Source: Nitrosomonas aestuarii (GTDB lineage Bacteria; Pseudomonadota; Gammaproteobacteria; Burkholderiales; Nitrosomonadaceae). From it: a stretch of DNA of 64,000 nt. The notes under the pieces are model-generated. The model worked only from the letters and a program-made list of their open reading frames with translations. It searched no databases and was not told where the DNA came from. Shown piece by piece: positions 29,295 through 38,569 of this stretch (the stretch's first letter is position 1; every line of letters starts with the position of its first letter). Made by a program: the position numbers and the translations under genes. Where the stretch lies: assembly GCF_003046585.1 (NCBI RefSeq), contig NZ_QAAE01000001.1, forward strand, positions 124,001-188,000. Reading direction: 5' to 3'.

Positions 29295-29923
29295 GTCTTT
29301 CTGAATTTACAGTTTTTATCATTGATGACGATGCGGCTGTGCGACGTTCCCTGAAGCTGTTAATTGAACAGGAGAACATTCGCGTACAGGATTTTGAAAA
29401 CGCCGAGGTTTTTCTAAAGGCGCTTAAGCCCGACTTCACAGGTTGTATTGTTACGGATATCAACATGCCGGGTATGGATGGTTTGCAGCTACAGGAAGTA
29501 CTGCATCATCATCAGTACACAATGCCGGTTATCTTTCTTACAGGTTACGGTACGATTCCCAGGAGTGTCCGGGCGATCAAGGCCGGCGCAGTGGATTTTT
29601 TGACTAAGCCGATCACGCGTGAAAAGCTGCTTGTGAGTATTCGCGCGGCATTCATTGAATGTAAAAAGTTGATGGAAACAAACAGGCACAACTGTGAAGC
29701 GAAATCTCGCCTGTCAAAATTAACTGAGCGTGAAAAAGAAGTCATGGTACTTGTTGTCCAGGGGTTTTCAAGTAAGGAAATTGCAACGCAACTGGATATC
29801 AGTCATCGTACTGTGGAGATTCACAGAGGCAATATTATGCACAAGACAGGTGCAGCTAATTTATTAGAATTGGCGCAACTTGCGCATGACACTGAACTGG
29901 ACGATTACAAATACTCGAACTAA
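29291..29923 (+). CDS. FixJ-family response regulator
   Basis: 210 residues. The receiver has D12-D13-D14, phospho-Asp at D56 (CIVTDINMPG) and Lys in LTKPI. The C-terminal LuxR-type helix-turn-helix shows LTEREKEVMVLVVQGFSSKE and LDISHRTVEIHRGNIM. FixJ-type regulators activate promoters after phosphorylation by the paired kinase. Its targets may include the divergent DUF2934/PAS genes, which share the 217-base intergenic region with the kinase. Confidence 0.93.
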   Translation: MSLSEFTVFIIDDDAAVRRSLKLLIEQENIRVQDFENAEVFLKALKPDFTGCIVTDINMPGMDGLQLQEVLHHHQYTMPVIFLTGYGTIPRSVRAIKAGAVDFLTKPITREKLLVSIRAAFIECKKLMETNRHNCEAKSRLSKLTEREKEVMVLVVQGFSSKEIATQLDISHRTVEIHRGNIMHKTGAANLLELAQLAHDTELDDYKYSN

Positions 29924-30107
29924 GATCGATTTTAATGGTGGTATTGCATAGGCTGTAAGCAGTGTTATTGACAATACATCCAGTAACCGAAATTGAGCTC
30001 GTATTATCGCTTGCTTTTTTATGGTTTTTGAATAGCGTTGGTTCAATAGGTTATAAGAATTGGGAAAACGTACCTGCTGTTATACAAATTTAATATAGGT
30101 ATGCACG

Positions 30108-30626
30108 ATGAATAAAACACCCGTTGTTCCCGCACTAACTACTGAACGTCAACAACGAGCGGACGAATATTTTCAGGTTCATTTAAACGGCCAGCGGGAG
30201 TGGTACAGTCAAAAAGCGTCTTCATATAAACGTTGGGGACAGCATTTGAGTGTCGTGATAATTGCATCCGGTTCACTTGTGTCGGTAGTTCAGTTGCTTC
30301 CAGTTGATGCCGGTGCGCGTTGGGTTACAATCCTGACGGCCTGTCTGGGTTTAGTTATAACGCTGGCCAAGGGCGTAGACCGTATCGGTAAATTCGAGGA
30401 ATCCTGGGTAAGTTTCCGAAAAGCTTCAGAAAGTATGAAACGTGAGTACCGTCTTTATATTAATAATGCCGGATCTTATTCAACGATGAAAGACGAAGAC
30501 CGGGCTTACCGGTTGTTTGTTGAGCAAATCGAACAGATTATTGCTGAAGAGCAACAAATATTCTGGCAAAGCCGGGAAGCTGCAAACGAGGGACAGTCTG
30601 TAGCATCCAAAGCAAGCACCGATTAA
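30108..30626 (+). CDS. DUF4231 (SLATT-like) two-TM protein
   Basis: 172 residues. An amphipathic start (EYFQVHLNGQREWYSQKASS) is followed by two close hydrophobic helices (about 47-66 SVVIIASGSLVSVVQLL, and 72-87 WVTILTACLGLVITLA). After them comes a soluble helical tail (GKFEESWVSFRKASESMKRE). This layout is that of DUF4231, a member of the SLATT group of two-helix membrane proteins. Several SLATT families are predicted membrane effectors in bacterial conflict systems. It precedes a larger membrane protein by 61 bases and probably shares its transcript. Confidence 0.75.
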   Translation: MNKTPVVPALTTERQQRADEYFQVHLNGQREWYSQKASSYKRWGQHLSVVIIASGSLVSVVQLLPVDAGARWVTILTACLGLVITLAKGVDRIGKFEESWVSFRKASESMKREYRLYINNAGSYSTMKDEDRAYRLFVEQIEQIIAEEQQIFWQSREAANEGQSVASKASTD

Positions 30627-30687
30627 TACTTAACAAGTGGAGTGGGTGTTGCTGGACCAAGTCTGTATCTGAAAGGGCGAAAACGCA

Positions 30688-32379
30688 ATGCAGGATGATT
30701 TCTTTATCACGTTATTGACGGGACAGTTGCCCTTTATATTGATTGCTTCAGCTGTTCTGGCAATGCCGTTGTCCTGGTTGTTACTCTGGCGTTACCGTAA
30801 AGCGGTCAGTAAAATTATGTCTGAACGGGCCAGTCAGCCGACTGTACAGTTTCAGATGCAGCCTGAAATACGCGTAAAATCCATCTCGAAATCCGATAAT
30901 TTCCTTTTGGACGACGCATCGCGACTACGACTGCAGTTCGTTGATCGCGAGCGTTTTTCCAGTAAACCCGAGAACAGTCTCTGGTTGAAGTCTTTGAAAA
31001 TACTTCAGCGGGCTGCTTGCGTTCATTTGTTTGCAGGCTCAGTGTTTGCGTTGATAATGGCGTCGGTATATTTGATTTCCGGCATTGAGGAAATTGTCGC
31101 CATGCAGCTAATTGTGATGGGTACTATTTTTTTCTGGCCTGTTGTGCTCGTTTTCAATCAGTTGACGACAACCGCTTTCAAGCGGGCATTCGTCAACATG
31201 ATGTTCTATTTTGCCGCATTGTTGATGATCAATAGTATTGTTTTGATGCGTAATCCGCACATGGGGTTTGCTGACCTTTTTGTTGTGTGGGCAACCTATA
31301 ATCTGCCGCCGACGTTAGTACTGGTGGCATTTCTAAACCGGCATATACGGGCTGTTGGACCCATGGTCTGGGTTTTTATGCTTGCTGCCATTACAGGCAG
31401 TTTGTTAGCACTAGGCCTGGTCGATGCAAGTGAAATGTTGTTGAGCGTATTAACCCAGCTGGGCGCAACGGTTTCATTCGAGGCCACAGGTATTTTTGCG
31501 TTCATTCTAGTGACGGGTTTTGTTGTTTTCTCCATTGGTGGGTGGTTGCTGCTTAAACGCATTGGCAAAGTGTATGCATCCCGTATTATCAGCGACCAGT
31601 CGTTGGTTGTCGATTCAGTGATGTTGATTTTTGCGATTTATTATGCAATTAACATCGCTTTTGAAGGCCCAATATGGGTACTTTCCGGTGTGGCGGCTTT
31701 TGTGGCCTACAATCTTATTGTGCGGCAAGGAATGAAGTACGTTGCTCACCGCTCTTCTCCAGTGATGCCGCTGCTGGTATTGCGCGTTTTTTCACTTGGA
31801 AATAAAAGTGAAGCACTCTTTCAGGCTATTACCCAACGGTGGCGTTATCTGGGCAATGTGCAGTTAATCGCCGGACCAGATCTTGCTATAGCAACGATAG
31901 AGCCGCATGAATTTCTCACTTTTTTGTCTGGGCGCTTAAAGTAGAAGTTTATTCATGATGAGAAAACACTGCAGCAACGGTTGGCAGCTTTGGATACCCA
32001 GAAAGATTTCGATGGCCGTTTTCGAATCAACGAATTGTTTTGCTATGCTGATACCTGGAAACTGGCCTTAGCTGAATTGGTAAAACAGCAAAATACGGTA
32101 TTGATGGATTTGCGCAGCTTTAGCGCAAGAAAGCCTGGCTGTATCCACGAACTGAACACGCTGGTCAGCGTGGTGCCGCTGCACTATATTTTGCTGGTTG
32201 TCGATGAAACAACGGATATGAATTTCTTGTTCCAAGTGCTACAGAAAGCGTGGCAGCAACGCCGGGGGAACGGCATTGCTGACAGTGTGGATGGTCATGC
32301 GATCCGGGTGTGCAAACTTGCGCTCTCAGCCGATCCAGTCAAGGTACTCATACCAGAACTATGTGATGTATCACAGTAA
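30688..32379 (+). pseudogene. Polytopic membrane protein with C-terminal soluble domain, split by an in-frame amber codon
   Basis: One frame runs from the ATG at 30688 to the stop at 32377-32379 but contains a TAG at 31942-31944 (codon 419). Up to it there are about nine hydrophobic segments (first at residues 9-33, others about 110-350). The soluble part begins PLLVLRVFSLGNKSEALF and runs WRYLGNVQLIAGPDLA; after the TAG it continues smoothly with KFIHDEKTLQQRLAALD, RINELFCYADTW and NTVLMDLRSFS, GCIHELNTL. The alternation of hydrophobic strands and helices resembles a TIR-like alpha/beta fold, but the homology is not proven. A recent nonsense mutation, suppression or a base error are all possible. 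A downstream TTG at 31981 has no ribosome binding site. Confidence 0.65.
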
Positions 32380-32499
32380 AAACATGCTAAGACTAAGCAT
32401 GAAGCAATACTGTCGCGAGTATGATTGTAACACCTCTCAATTCAGATTCTGATAACGTCGACGCTTACCTGGACGGTGGTCGCCGGCGTAACGAGTTCG

Positions 32500-33060
32500 T
32501 CAATCGTCGTCATCATCATCGTCATCGTCATCATGATGATGGTGTTTGTAATTATTTATATGAATATTATCACCGAGGAAGGTAACTTCCCAATTTTCAG
32601 ATTTGCCGCGGCGAGCCATATGTACGGTAACGTATGAGCCGTTTATCTCGACACATGGGATAATCATCAGTCCTTGCTGGATGTCGACTGTTGAGATACA
32701 TGCATCAACGTTGACTGTTTTGACTTCAAAACAGTTGGAAACATCAACGGTTACGGTATCTACGAAAGGATTACCGTTACTGTCCTGCGGGTGCACCGTA
32801 ACGACTGCATAATCATGTTTAATCACGACATCGGTTGCGGTATGCAGCAGGTGCGTTACATCATGACCTGCTGGATCAAGTAAAGGAGGGGCCGTGCACT
32901 GATTGATCTGTCCGGTACCCAAGTTTTTTACAACCAATCCTCTGTCCGCGATGAAAATGCGATCACGTTTTATGATGACACTTTCTGCTAACGCGGTACT
33001 CATCATACACAGAAGCACGATTGCCGCAGTCAAGCAAAGTTTGTTTTTTAGCGATTTCAT
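32500..33060 (-). CDS. Secreted protein with His/Asp metal-binding-like tail
   Basis: 186 residues. A clean signal peptide (MKSLKNKLCLTAAIVLLCMM ... ALA, cleavage near 25) is followed by a beta-rich domain with four Cys residues (QINQCTAPP, VSNCFEV, DACISTV, IIPCVEI) that could form two disulfides. The C-terminus is NNYKHHHH and then ten Asp. The tail is encoded by a near-perfect CAT/GAT triplet tract, which could slip. The family is not recognised. The tail suggests binding of divalent metal ions in the periplasm. Confidence 0.7.
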   Translation of the reverse strand: MKSLKNKLCLTAAIVLLCMMSTALAESVIIKRDRIFIADRGLVVKNLGTGQINQCTAPPLLDPAGHDVTHLLHTATDVVIKHDYAVVTVHPQDSNGNPFVDTVTVDVSNCFEVKTVNVDACISTVDIQQGLMIIPCVEINGSYVTVHMARRGKSENWEVTFLGDNIHINNYKHHHHDDDDDDDDDD

Positions 33061-33330
33061 TTTTTAATCCATTATTATTAAAGTATTTATGTAAGTATTT
33101 ATAATCATGCTTTTATAGTGATGCATATGAACGTTACGAGCGTGTATAATTTTTTCTTGTGCAGATTATAACGAAATGGTGCTGAAAACAATGATATATT
33201 TACAAAAAATTGCAACTTTATGATAAATATACTCAATGTTAGTATGTTGCGGATAAAAAGAATAAGCGGAATGTTTGGCTGATGGGCCAAAGATATCCTA
33301 AATTTGGAATTACATAGGGACTTGGACAAT

Positions 33331-34041
33331 ATGATTACAAAAAATATTGATTATCAGGACGGAAATACGCTGTTGGAAGGTTTTCTGGCCTATGAGGATA
33401 CCGCTAGTGCCAAACCTGCAGTGATAGTCTCGCATGACTGGAGCGGACGGCGCGAATTCGCCTGTAAGGCGGCGGAAAGGATTGCGGCGATGGGGTATGT
33501 GGGTTTTGCGCTGGATATGTACGGAAAGGGGATTTATGGCCGCGACGGCGATATTGAAGGAAACGGTGCGCTCATGAGTCCTTTCGCTACAGATCGGGCG
33601 TTATTGCGACAAAGAATCAATGCGGCACTCGAAGCTGTGCGCAATTTACCGCAAGTGGATGCATCGCGCATTGCAGCAATGGGATTTTGTTTTGGGGGTA
33701 TGTGCGTATTGGAGCTGGCCCGCTCAGGTGCTGATGTTAAAGGCGTGATCAGTATTCACGGTATTTTCGCACCGGGGAATGTCGCCAATGAAGCCATAAC
33801 TGCTAAAGTTTTATGTTTGCACGGTCACGATGATCCTATGGTGCCACCCGAGCAGGTACTTGCTTTTGAACAGGAAATGACTGATGCCAAAGTTGACTGG
33901 CAGGTGCATGTATATGGCGGCACAATGCATGCCTTTACCAATCCGGTAGCTAATAACCCTGATTTTGGTACGGTTTACAGGGAAACGGCTGCAAACAGAG
34001 CTTATCAGTCCATAGCCAATTTTCTGGATGAAATTTTTTAA
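33331..34041 (+). CDS. Dienelactone hydrolase family protein
   Basis: 236 residues from MITKNIDYQDG at 33331, with AGGGA upstream. It is an alpha/beta-hydrolase with the dienelactone hydrolase triad: Cys120 in GFCFGGMC, Asp168 in HGHDDPM and His200 in GGTMHAF. VIVSHDWSGRREF near residue 32 forms the oxyanion region. The real substrate in this organism is unknown; the family often acts as a general carboxyl-ester hydrolase. It has no signal peptide and is a single gene. Confidence 0.9.
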   Translation: MITKNIDYQDGNTLLEGFLAYEDTASAKPAVIVSHDWSGRREFACKAAERIAAMGYVGFALDMYGKGIYGRDGDIEGNGALMSPFATDRALLRQRINAALEAVRNLPQVDASRIAAMGFCFGGMCVLELARSGADVKGVISIHGIFAPGNVANEAITAKVLCLHGHDDPMVPPEQVLAFEQEMTDAKVDWQVHVYGGTMHAFTNPVANNPDFGTVYRETAANRAYQSIANFLDEIF

Positions 34042-34249
34042 TGTGTGATGGATTCAAGTACCAACTGCAATTACCAACTGCAATTACTGGCAACAATCAA
34101 TAATTTTTGAAAATACCATACTGAAAAAGTATTCGATTGCCCGGCAAAAGCAAACGGTATCATTGCCAGAAGTCGAACCTGACAGGCTGTTGAGCGGTGT
34201 TTTGAGTCTTTTTTAACAGCGCGGTAGCAACGCGGGGGTGTTCAATCAA

Positions 34250-35299
34250 TCAGGCACAAATTTTCCATCCAAGCATTTCACCGGCACCGATCGGTACAAG
34301 TGTTTCTTCCGCGAATTTGATTTGTTCGGGTATCTGCCAGTTTTCCTTTTTAAGCGTGATATGCGAACTGTTACGCGGCAGTTGGTAAAAATCGGCACCA
34401 TTAAAACTTGCGAACGCTTCCAGTTTGTCGAGTGCATTGGCTTGTTCAAAAGCTTCTGCGTATAGTTCGATAGCAGCGTGGGCAGTGAAAATACCTGCGC
34501 AGCCACAGGCTGTTTCTTTCAGGCTGCGTGCATGCGGTGCGCTGTCGGTACCGAGAAAAAATTTTTTATTTCCGCTGGTTGCGGCTTTAAGAAGTGACTG
34601 ACGGTGCTGCTCGCGTTTGAGTATCGGCAGACAGTAGTGATGCGGACGAATGCCGCCCTTAAAAAGGGCGTTTCGATTATAGCGTAGATGATGTGCGGTG
34701 ATAGTCGCTGCGATATGGCCGGGGGTGGCGGTCACGAAAGCAACGGCATCCTTTGTGGTGATATGTTCCAGCACAATGCGCAAATCCGGGAAGCGCTGGG
34801 TGAGCGGAGTTAATACGTTATCAATAAAAACTTTCTCCTTGTCGAAAATATCCACGGCAGGATCGGTGGCTTCACCGTGAATTAATAACGGCATGTTGTT
34901 TTTCTCCATGGCCTCCAGAGTGTTATAGCACCGCGTGATATCGGTAACGCCGGCATCGGAATTGGTTGTCGCACCGGCGGGATAAAGTTTTACCCCGTGC
35001 ACAATATTGCTTGTTTTTGCGCGGACAATTTCGTCCGGCGTGGTATTGTCGGTCAGATAAAGCGTCATTAGCGGTTCAAAATCATTTTTCAGGTGATCCG
35101 GAAGCGCTGACAGAATGCGTTGCCGGTATGCGCGTGCCAGTTCCGTGGTTACAATCGGCGGTTTCAGATTGGGCATGATAATCGCGCGTGCGAATTGTCT
35201 GGCGGAATAAGGCAGCACAGCCTGCATATGTGCGCCATCACGCAGGTGCAGATGGAAGTCGTCTGGGCGGGTGATGTAGAGTGTATTGAGTGTATTCAA
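34250..35299 (-). CDS. pyrC: Dihydroorotase
   Basis: 349 residues. The zinc motif [10 protein letters not shown] (residues 12-21), [14 protein letters not shown] with the carbamylated Lys, [15 protein letters not shown] and FLGTDSAPH mark a class II (E. coli PyrC-like) dihydroorotase, which cyclises carbamoyl-aspartate in pyrimidine synthesis. The only suitable start is a TTG at 35299 with a poor ribosome binding site, so the N-terminus may be off by a few residues. It stands alone between convergent and divergent neighbours. Confidence 0.95.
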   Translation of the reverse strand: MNTLNTLYITRPDDFHLHLRDGAHMQAVLPYSARQFARAIIMPNLKPPIVTTELARAYRQRILSALPDHLKNDFEPLMTLYLTDNTTPDEIVRAKTSNIVHGVKLYPAGATTNSDAGVTDITRCYNTLEAMEKNNMPLLIHGEATDPAVDIFDKEKVFIDNVLTPLTQRFPDLRIVLEHITTKDAVAFVTATPGHIAATITAHHLRYNRNALFKGGIRPHHYCLPILKREQHRQSLLKAATSGNKKFFLGTDSAPHARSLKETACGCAGIFTAHAAIELYAEAFEQANALDKLEAFASFNGADFYQLPRNSSHITLKKENWQIPEQIKFAEETLVPIGAGEMLGWKICA

Positions 35300-35371
35300 G
35301 GGATTTAACTCGGAGTCGCTTTAGAAAAAATGTCTCTATTATACGCGATGCATTCTCTCATGTTGTTCGGG

Positions 35372-36223
35372 CTATTCCTTCATTGATAACGCCAGTTGAT
35401 ACAGTACTTTTTTAGACTCCCCAGAAATTTCCGCGGTTAATTTGACTGCCTGTTTCAATGGCAATTCGTGCAGCAGTATTTTGAGCGTGTTTTGAGCCTG
35501 CTCGCTGATTTCGGATTTATCCTGGATTGCCGCACCGGAAACCAGTAAAACGAATTCGCCTTTTTGTTGATGTGTATCGGCCTCCATCCAGGGAATTGCT
35601 TCACCCAGCGTACAGACATGGATTGTTTCAAACAATTTGGTGAGCTCGCGCGCAATGGTTAATTGACGTTGCATACCGAGTGTGGCTGCCATATCGCCCA
35701 GACTCTCATGAATACGATGTGGTGCTTCAAAAAAAATGATCGGATAGGGCAGCGACGCGACTATCTTCAGTTCGCGTCGGCGCAGCCCGGATTTTGCTGG
35801 AAGAAAACCATAAAACAGAAAATGTGGTTCGGTTATGCCTGCAGCCGATAATGCACAAATGGCTGCATTTGCGCCTGGAACCGGGATGACAGCAAAACCG
35901 TGTCCACGTACATGCTGAACCAGGATCGCACCGGGATCTGAGATGGCCGGCGTACCTGCATCAGTGATAAAAGCGACAGATTTTCCTGCGGTCAAAAAAT
36001 CAACTATTTTGTTGGCAGCGGTTATTTCGTTGTGTTGATGCAACGCGACCAATTTCGTACCGCACGTTGAAATTGAGTGATGTGACAACAGGTGTTTGGA
36101 GTTCTGAATATGCTCGGCTGCAATGACGTCAACATGAGCAAGTATTTCCAGCGCGCGCAGGCTGATATCGTTTAGGTTTCCTATTGGTGTTGCAACCACA
36201 TATAATGCGCTTTTAACTGGCAT
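35372..36223 (-). CDS. rsmI: 16S rRNA (cytidine1402-2'-O)-methyltransferase
   Basis: 283 residues from MPVKSALYVVATPIGNLND at 36223; a TTG six bases earlier is less likely. The tetrapyrrole-methylase fold motifs are VATPIGN, ITDAGTPAISDPG and IPVPGANA, then PHRI and ARELTK. RsmI uses SAM to methylate C1402 of 16S rRNA. It is divergent from the LpoA-like gene with only 16 bases between the starts, a conserved arrangement in proteobacteria. Confidence 0.95.
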   Translation of the reverse strand: MPVKSALYVVATPIGNLNDISLRALEILAHVDVIAAEHIQNSKHLLSHHSISTCGTKLVALHQHNEITAANKIVDFLTAGKSVAFITDAGTPAISDPGAILVQHVRGHGFAVIPVPGANAAICALSAAGITEPHFLFYGFLPAKSGLRRRELKIVASLPYPIIFFEAPHRIHESLGDMAATLGMQRQLTIARELTKLFETIHVCTLGEAIPWMEADTHQQKGEFVLLVSGAAIQDKSEISEQAQNTLKILLHELPLKQAVKLTAEISGESKKVLYQLALSMKE

Positions 36224-36239
36224 AAACAAATTTTTTACA

Positions 36240-37340
36240 ATGCAACGTTTTTATATCGTTATTTTGGTGGCAGTCGTGGCACTACTATACGGCAGCCCGC
36301 GCGCTTTTGCTACTCATCCGGAAGGTTATTTCCCTGATGCGAATGTTCCGATGCCGGCACCTGTTTATATGCCCGTTTCACATATTGCGTTATTGCTTCC
36401 GCTGGATTCGCCATCTTTTCGCGATGCAGCGGAAACAGTAAGAAAAGGTTTTGAGGCCGCCGCAAAACGTGAAGCAGCAATACCCTTGACGATCCGGGTT
36501 TACGCAACATCAGATGATCCGCTGGATGTTTTGATTACCTATCATCAGGCACTGGATGCAGGCGCTGTGCTTGTTGTCGGACCACTGACGCGTAATGGTG
36601 TAACCGCGCTGGCTTCAAGTCATGTTGTAGAAGTGCCGACATTGGCCTTAAACAGCGCGGATGTGGACATGCTATTGCCGCCCAATTTATATTTGTTTGG
36701 CTTGCAAACGGAAAGCGAAGCTGTTCAGGTCGCGGAAATGGCCCTGTCTGCCGGCAAAAGACATGCCATTATCATCAAGGATGCTGGCGGGCTATCCGTA
36801 CGTTTACAAAGCGCTTTTGCCAATCGCTGGCTGTCCGATTACGGCAATACGGCTGAATCAATCGAATATGAGCAGAACCAGGCTTTCTTTTCGCAGCTTC
36901 GGAGACATACCGCGGGTGAAGACAATCTGGTTTTTCTGGCGCTGGATGCTGATAAAGTACGCCGTATTCGTGCATATCTGAATCCTGCAACCCCTGTTTA
37001 TGCTACTTCACGTATTTTTGTTACTAATCAGGATCCGCTCTTCAATCACGATTTGAATGGTATTCAATTTATGGACATGCCCTGGTTGTTACTGCCGGAT
37101 CATCCGGCAGTAATGGCGTATCAAGGTCCAGATAAAAAACAAAAAAAAGATACTGAACGTCTCTATGCGTTAGGCATTGATGCATTTCGTCTGATGAGCT
37201 ATATGCTGCAAGTGCGTTCACCCTATGAAATTGCCTTTGATGGCGTTACCGGCCAGATTCATTTTGTCGCCCCTGCTTACTTTGTACGTGTCCCGGTTGC
37301 CGCCAAGATTGAAAATGGTAAGGTGCAATTACTGAAATAA
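36240..37340 (+). CDS. LpoA-like penicillin-binding protein activator
   Basis: 366 residues. A signal peptide at 1-25 (ending RAFAT) has no lipobox Cys, unlike E. coli LpoA. The rest is a periplasmic-binding-protein fold: SHIALLLPLDSPSFRDAAET, VRKGFEAAAKRE, VLVVGPLTRNGVTALASS, GKRHAIIIKDAGG. The LpoA N-terminal TPR part is absent, so it corresponds to the C-terminal domain only, as in other betaproteobacteria. It would bind peptidoglycan synthases from the outer side. It lies between rsmI and yraN, the family's usual location. Confidence 0.82.
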   Translation: MQRFYIVILVAVVALLYGSPRAFATHPEGYFPDANVPMPAPVYMPVSHIALLLPLDSPSFRDAAETVRKGFEAAAKREAAIPLTIRVYATSDDPLDVLITYHQALDAGAVLVVGPLTRNGVTALASSHVVEVPTLALNSADVDMLLPPNLYLFGLQTESEAVQVAEMALSAGKRHAIIIKDAGGLSVRLQSAFANRWLSDYGNTAESIEYEQNQAFFSQLRRHTAGEDNLVFLALDADKVRRIRAYLNPATPVYATSRIFVTNQDPLFNHDLNGIQFMDMPWLLLPDHPAVMAYQGPDKKQKKDTERLYALGIDAFRLMSYMLQVRSPYEIAFDGVTGQIHFVAPAYFVRVPVAAKIENGKVQLLK

Positions 37341-37362
37341 TTACAATAGTGTATGCCGATTG

Positions 37363-37701
37363 ATGAAAGGGCATGATGCCGAACAGATTGCAGCATCTTA
37401 TTTAGTGCGCCAGGGGCTTAAGCTGGTCGAACAAAACTATCGTTGCCGCTTTGGAGAAATCGATCTCATCATGTCCGAAGGACAAATACTGGTCTTCGTA
37501 GAGGTCAGAATGCGCGCCAGTGATGCTTTTGGCGGTGCGGCCGCCAGTATAACAACAACCAAACAGACAAAACTGCTGCGTACTGCGCGCCATTATCTAT
37601 CTGGACTGCAACATGAACCCGCCTGCCGCTTTGATGCGATACTCATGACAGGAACGCATAACCCGAGAATTGAATGGGTCAGGGATGCTTTTGGCGAATA
37701 A
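37363..37701 (+). CDS. yraN: UPF0102 (YraN) endonuclease-like protein
   Basis: 112 residues from MKGHDAEQIAASYL. The conserved core NYRCRFGEIDLIMSEG and LVFVEVRMRA has the nuclease-fold residues (E..D..E-x-R); most YraN proteins have EVK where EVR occurs here. The biochemical role is poorly defined and may be in DNA repair or uptake. It is 22 bases after the LpoA-like gene and in its operon. Confidence 0.9.
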   Translation: MKGHDAEQIAASYLVRQGLKLVEQNYRCRFGEIDLIMSEGQILVFVEVRMRASDAFGGAAASITTTKQTKLLRTARHYLSGLQHEPACRFDAILMTGTHNPRIEWVRDAFGE

Positions 37702-37703
37702 TT

Positions 37704-38444
37704 TTACAAATGAATGCTGCGTCCGCCATCGACTGCAATAATCTGACCGGTAATGTAAGGTGCGTCATCAATCAGAAACTGTACTGTTTTGGCAATATCT
37801 TCGGGTTCTCCAATCCGTTTCAATAATGTTCCCTGAATGATTTTCCTGCGTGCTGCTTCATCCGACCATGCACTTTCTTCCGGCCAGAGTATCGGACCCG
37901 GCGAAACACCGTTTACACGAACTTCCGGCCCCATTTCCAGTGCCAGGGACTTGGTAAGTGCCAGCAGGCCGCCTTTAGCAGCATTGTAAATGACAAAGTT
38001 TTTCAGTGGCCGCTCGGCATGGATATCCACGATATTAATCACGCAGCCACGTTGTGCCTTGAGATACGGTGCGGCCGCCTGCGTTAGAAATAACGGCGCC
38101 ATTAAATTGCTGCCAATCAAATCGTCCCAGGCTTGAGTCGTACATGCTTTCAATGGCGTTGCAAAAAAACTTGAAGCATTATTAATTAAGGCATCCAGAC
38201 GGCCGTAGCGTTTGATTATTTTTTCGATCAATTCCGGTAACAGATCAATATCCAGTAGATCGGCCTGCGCCACGGAAGCTGAATCAGGTCTTTTTCGAGT
38301 GAACTCATGCTGTAATGCGCGCGCTTCCTCCGCCGAACTGCGGTAGTGAATGGTAATACGCGCGCCTTTTGCATGTAATCTGCGGCATATCGCCGCGCCT
38401 ACGCGTTTTGCACCCCCTGTTACCAGAATCACTTTTTCTTGCAC
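37704..38444 (-). CDS. Pteridine reductase (short-chain dehydrogenase)
   Basis: 246 residues with a GTG start and GGAG upstream. The NADP-binding TGGAKRVGAAICRRL and HYRSS follow the PTR1/FolM pattern with Arg in place of the third Gly. NNAS and the catalytic YNAAKGG (Tyr-x3-Lys) are present, as is the C-terminal GQIIAVDGGRSI. These enzymes reduce dihydrobiopterin or dihydrofolate. It is convergent with yraN, only 2 bases apart. Confidence 0.88.
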   Translation of the reverse strand: MQEKVILVTGGAKRVGAAICRRLHAKGARITIHYRSSAEEARALQHEFTRKRPDSASVAQADLLDIDLLPELIEKIIKRYGRLDALINNASSFFATPLKACTTQAWDDLIGSNLMAPLFLTQAAAPYLKAQRGCVINIVDIHAERPLKNFVIYNAAKGGLLALTKSLALEMGPEVRVNGVSPGPILWPEESAWSDEAARRKIIQGTLLKRIGEPEDIAKTVQFLIDDAPYITGQIIAVDGGRSIHL

Positions 38445-38569
38445 AGTTTTCTCCAGTAGCCAATTTTCGATTATTATTAGGTTATCTTTGAAACAATACA
38501 GCGTGTTCTACAGCATGTTTCCGACAATTTACCATAAATGATACTTTTTTAACGACACCAACTGAAGTC

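Noticed and set aside
34060..34095. Short tandem duplication of ACCAACTGCAATT
   Set aside because: Two copies of a 13-base word after the dienelactone hydrolase gene; too short and isolated to assign a function.
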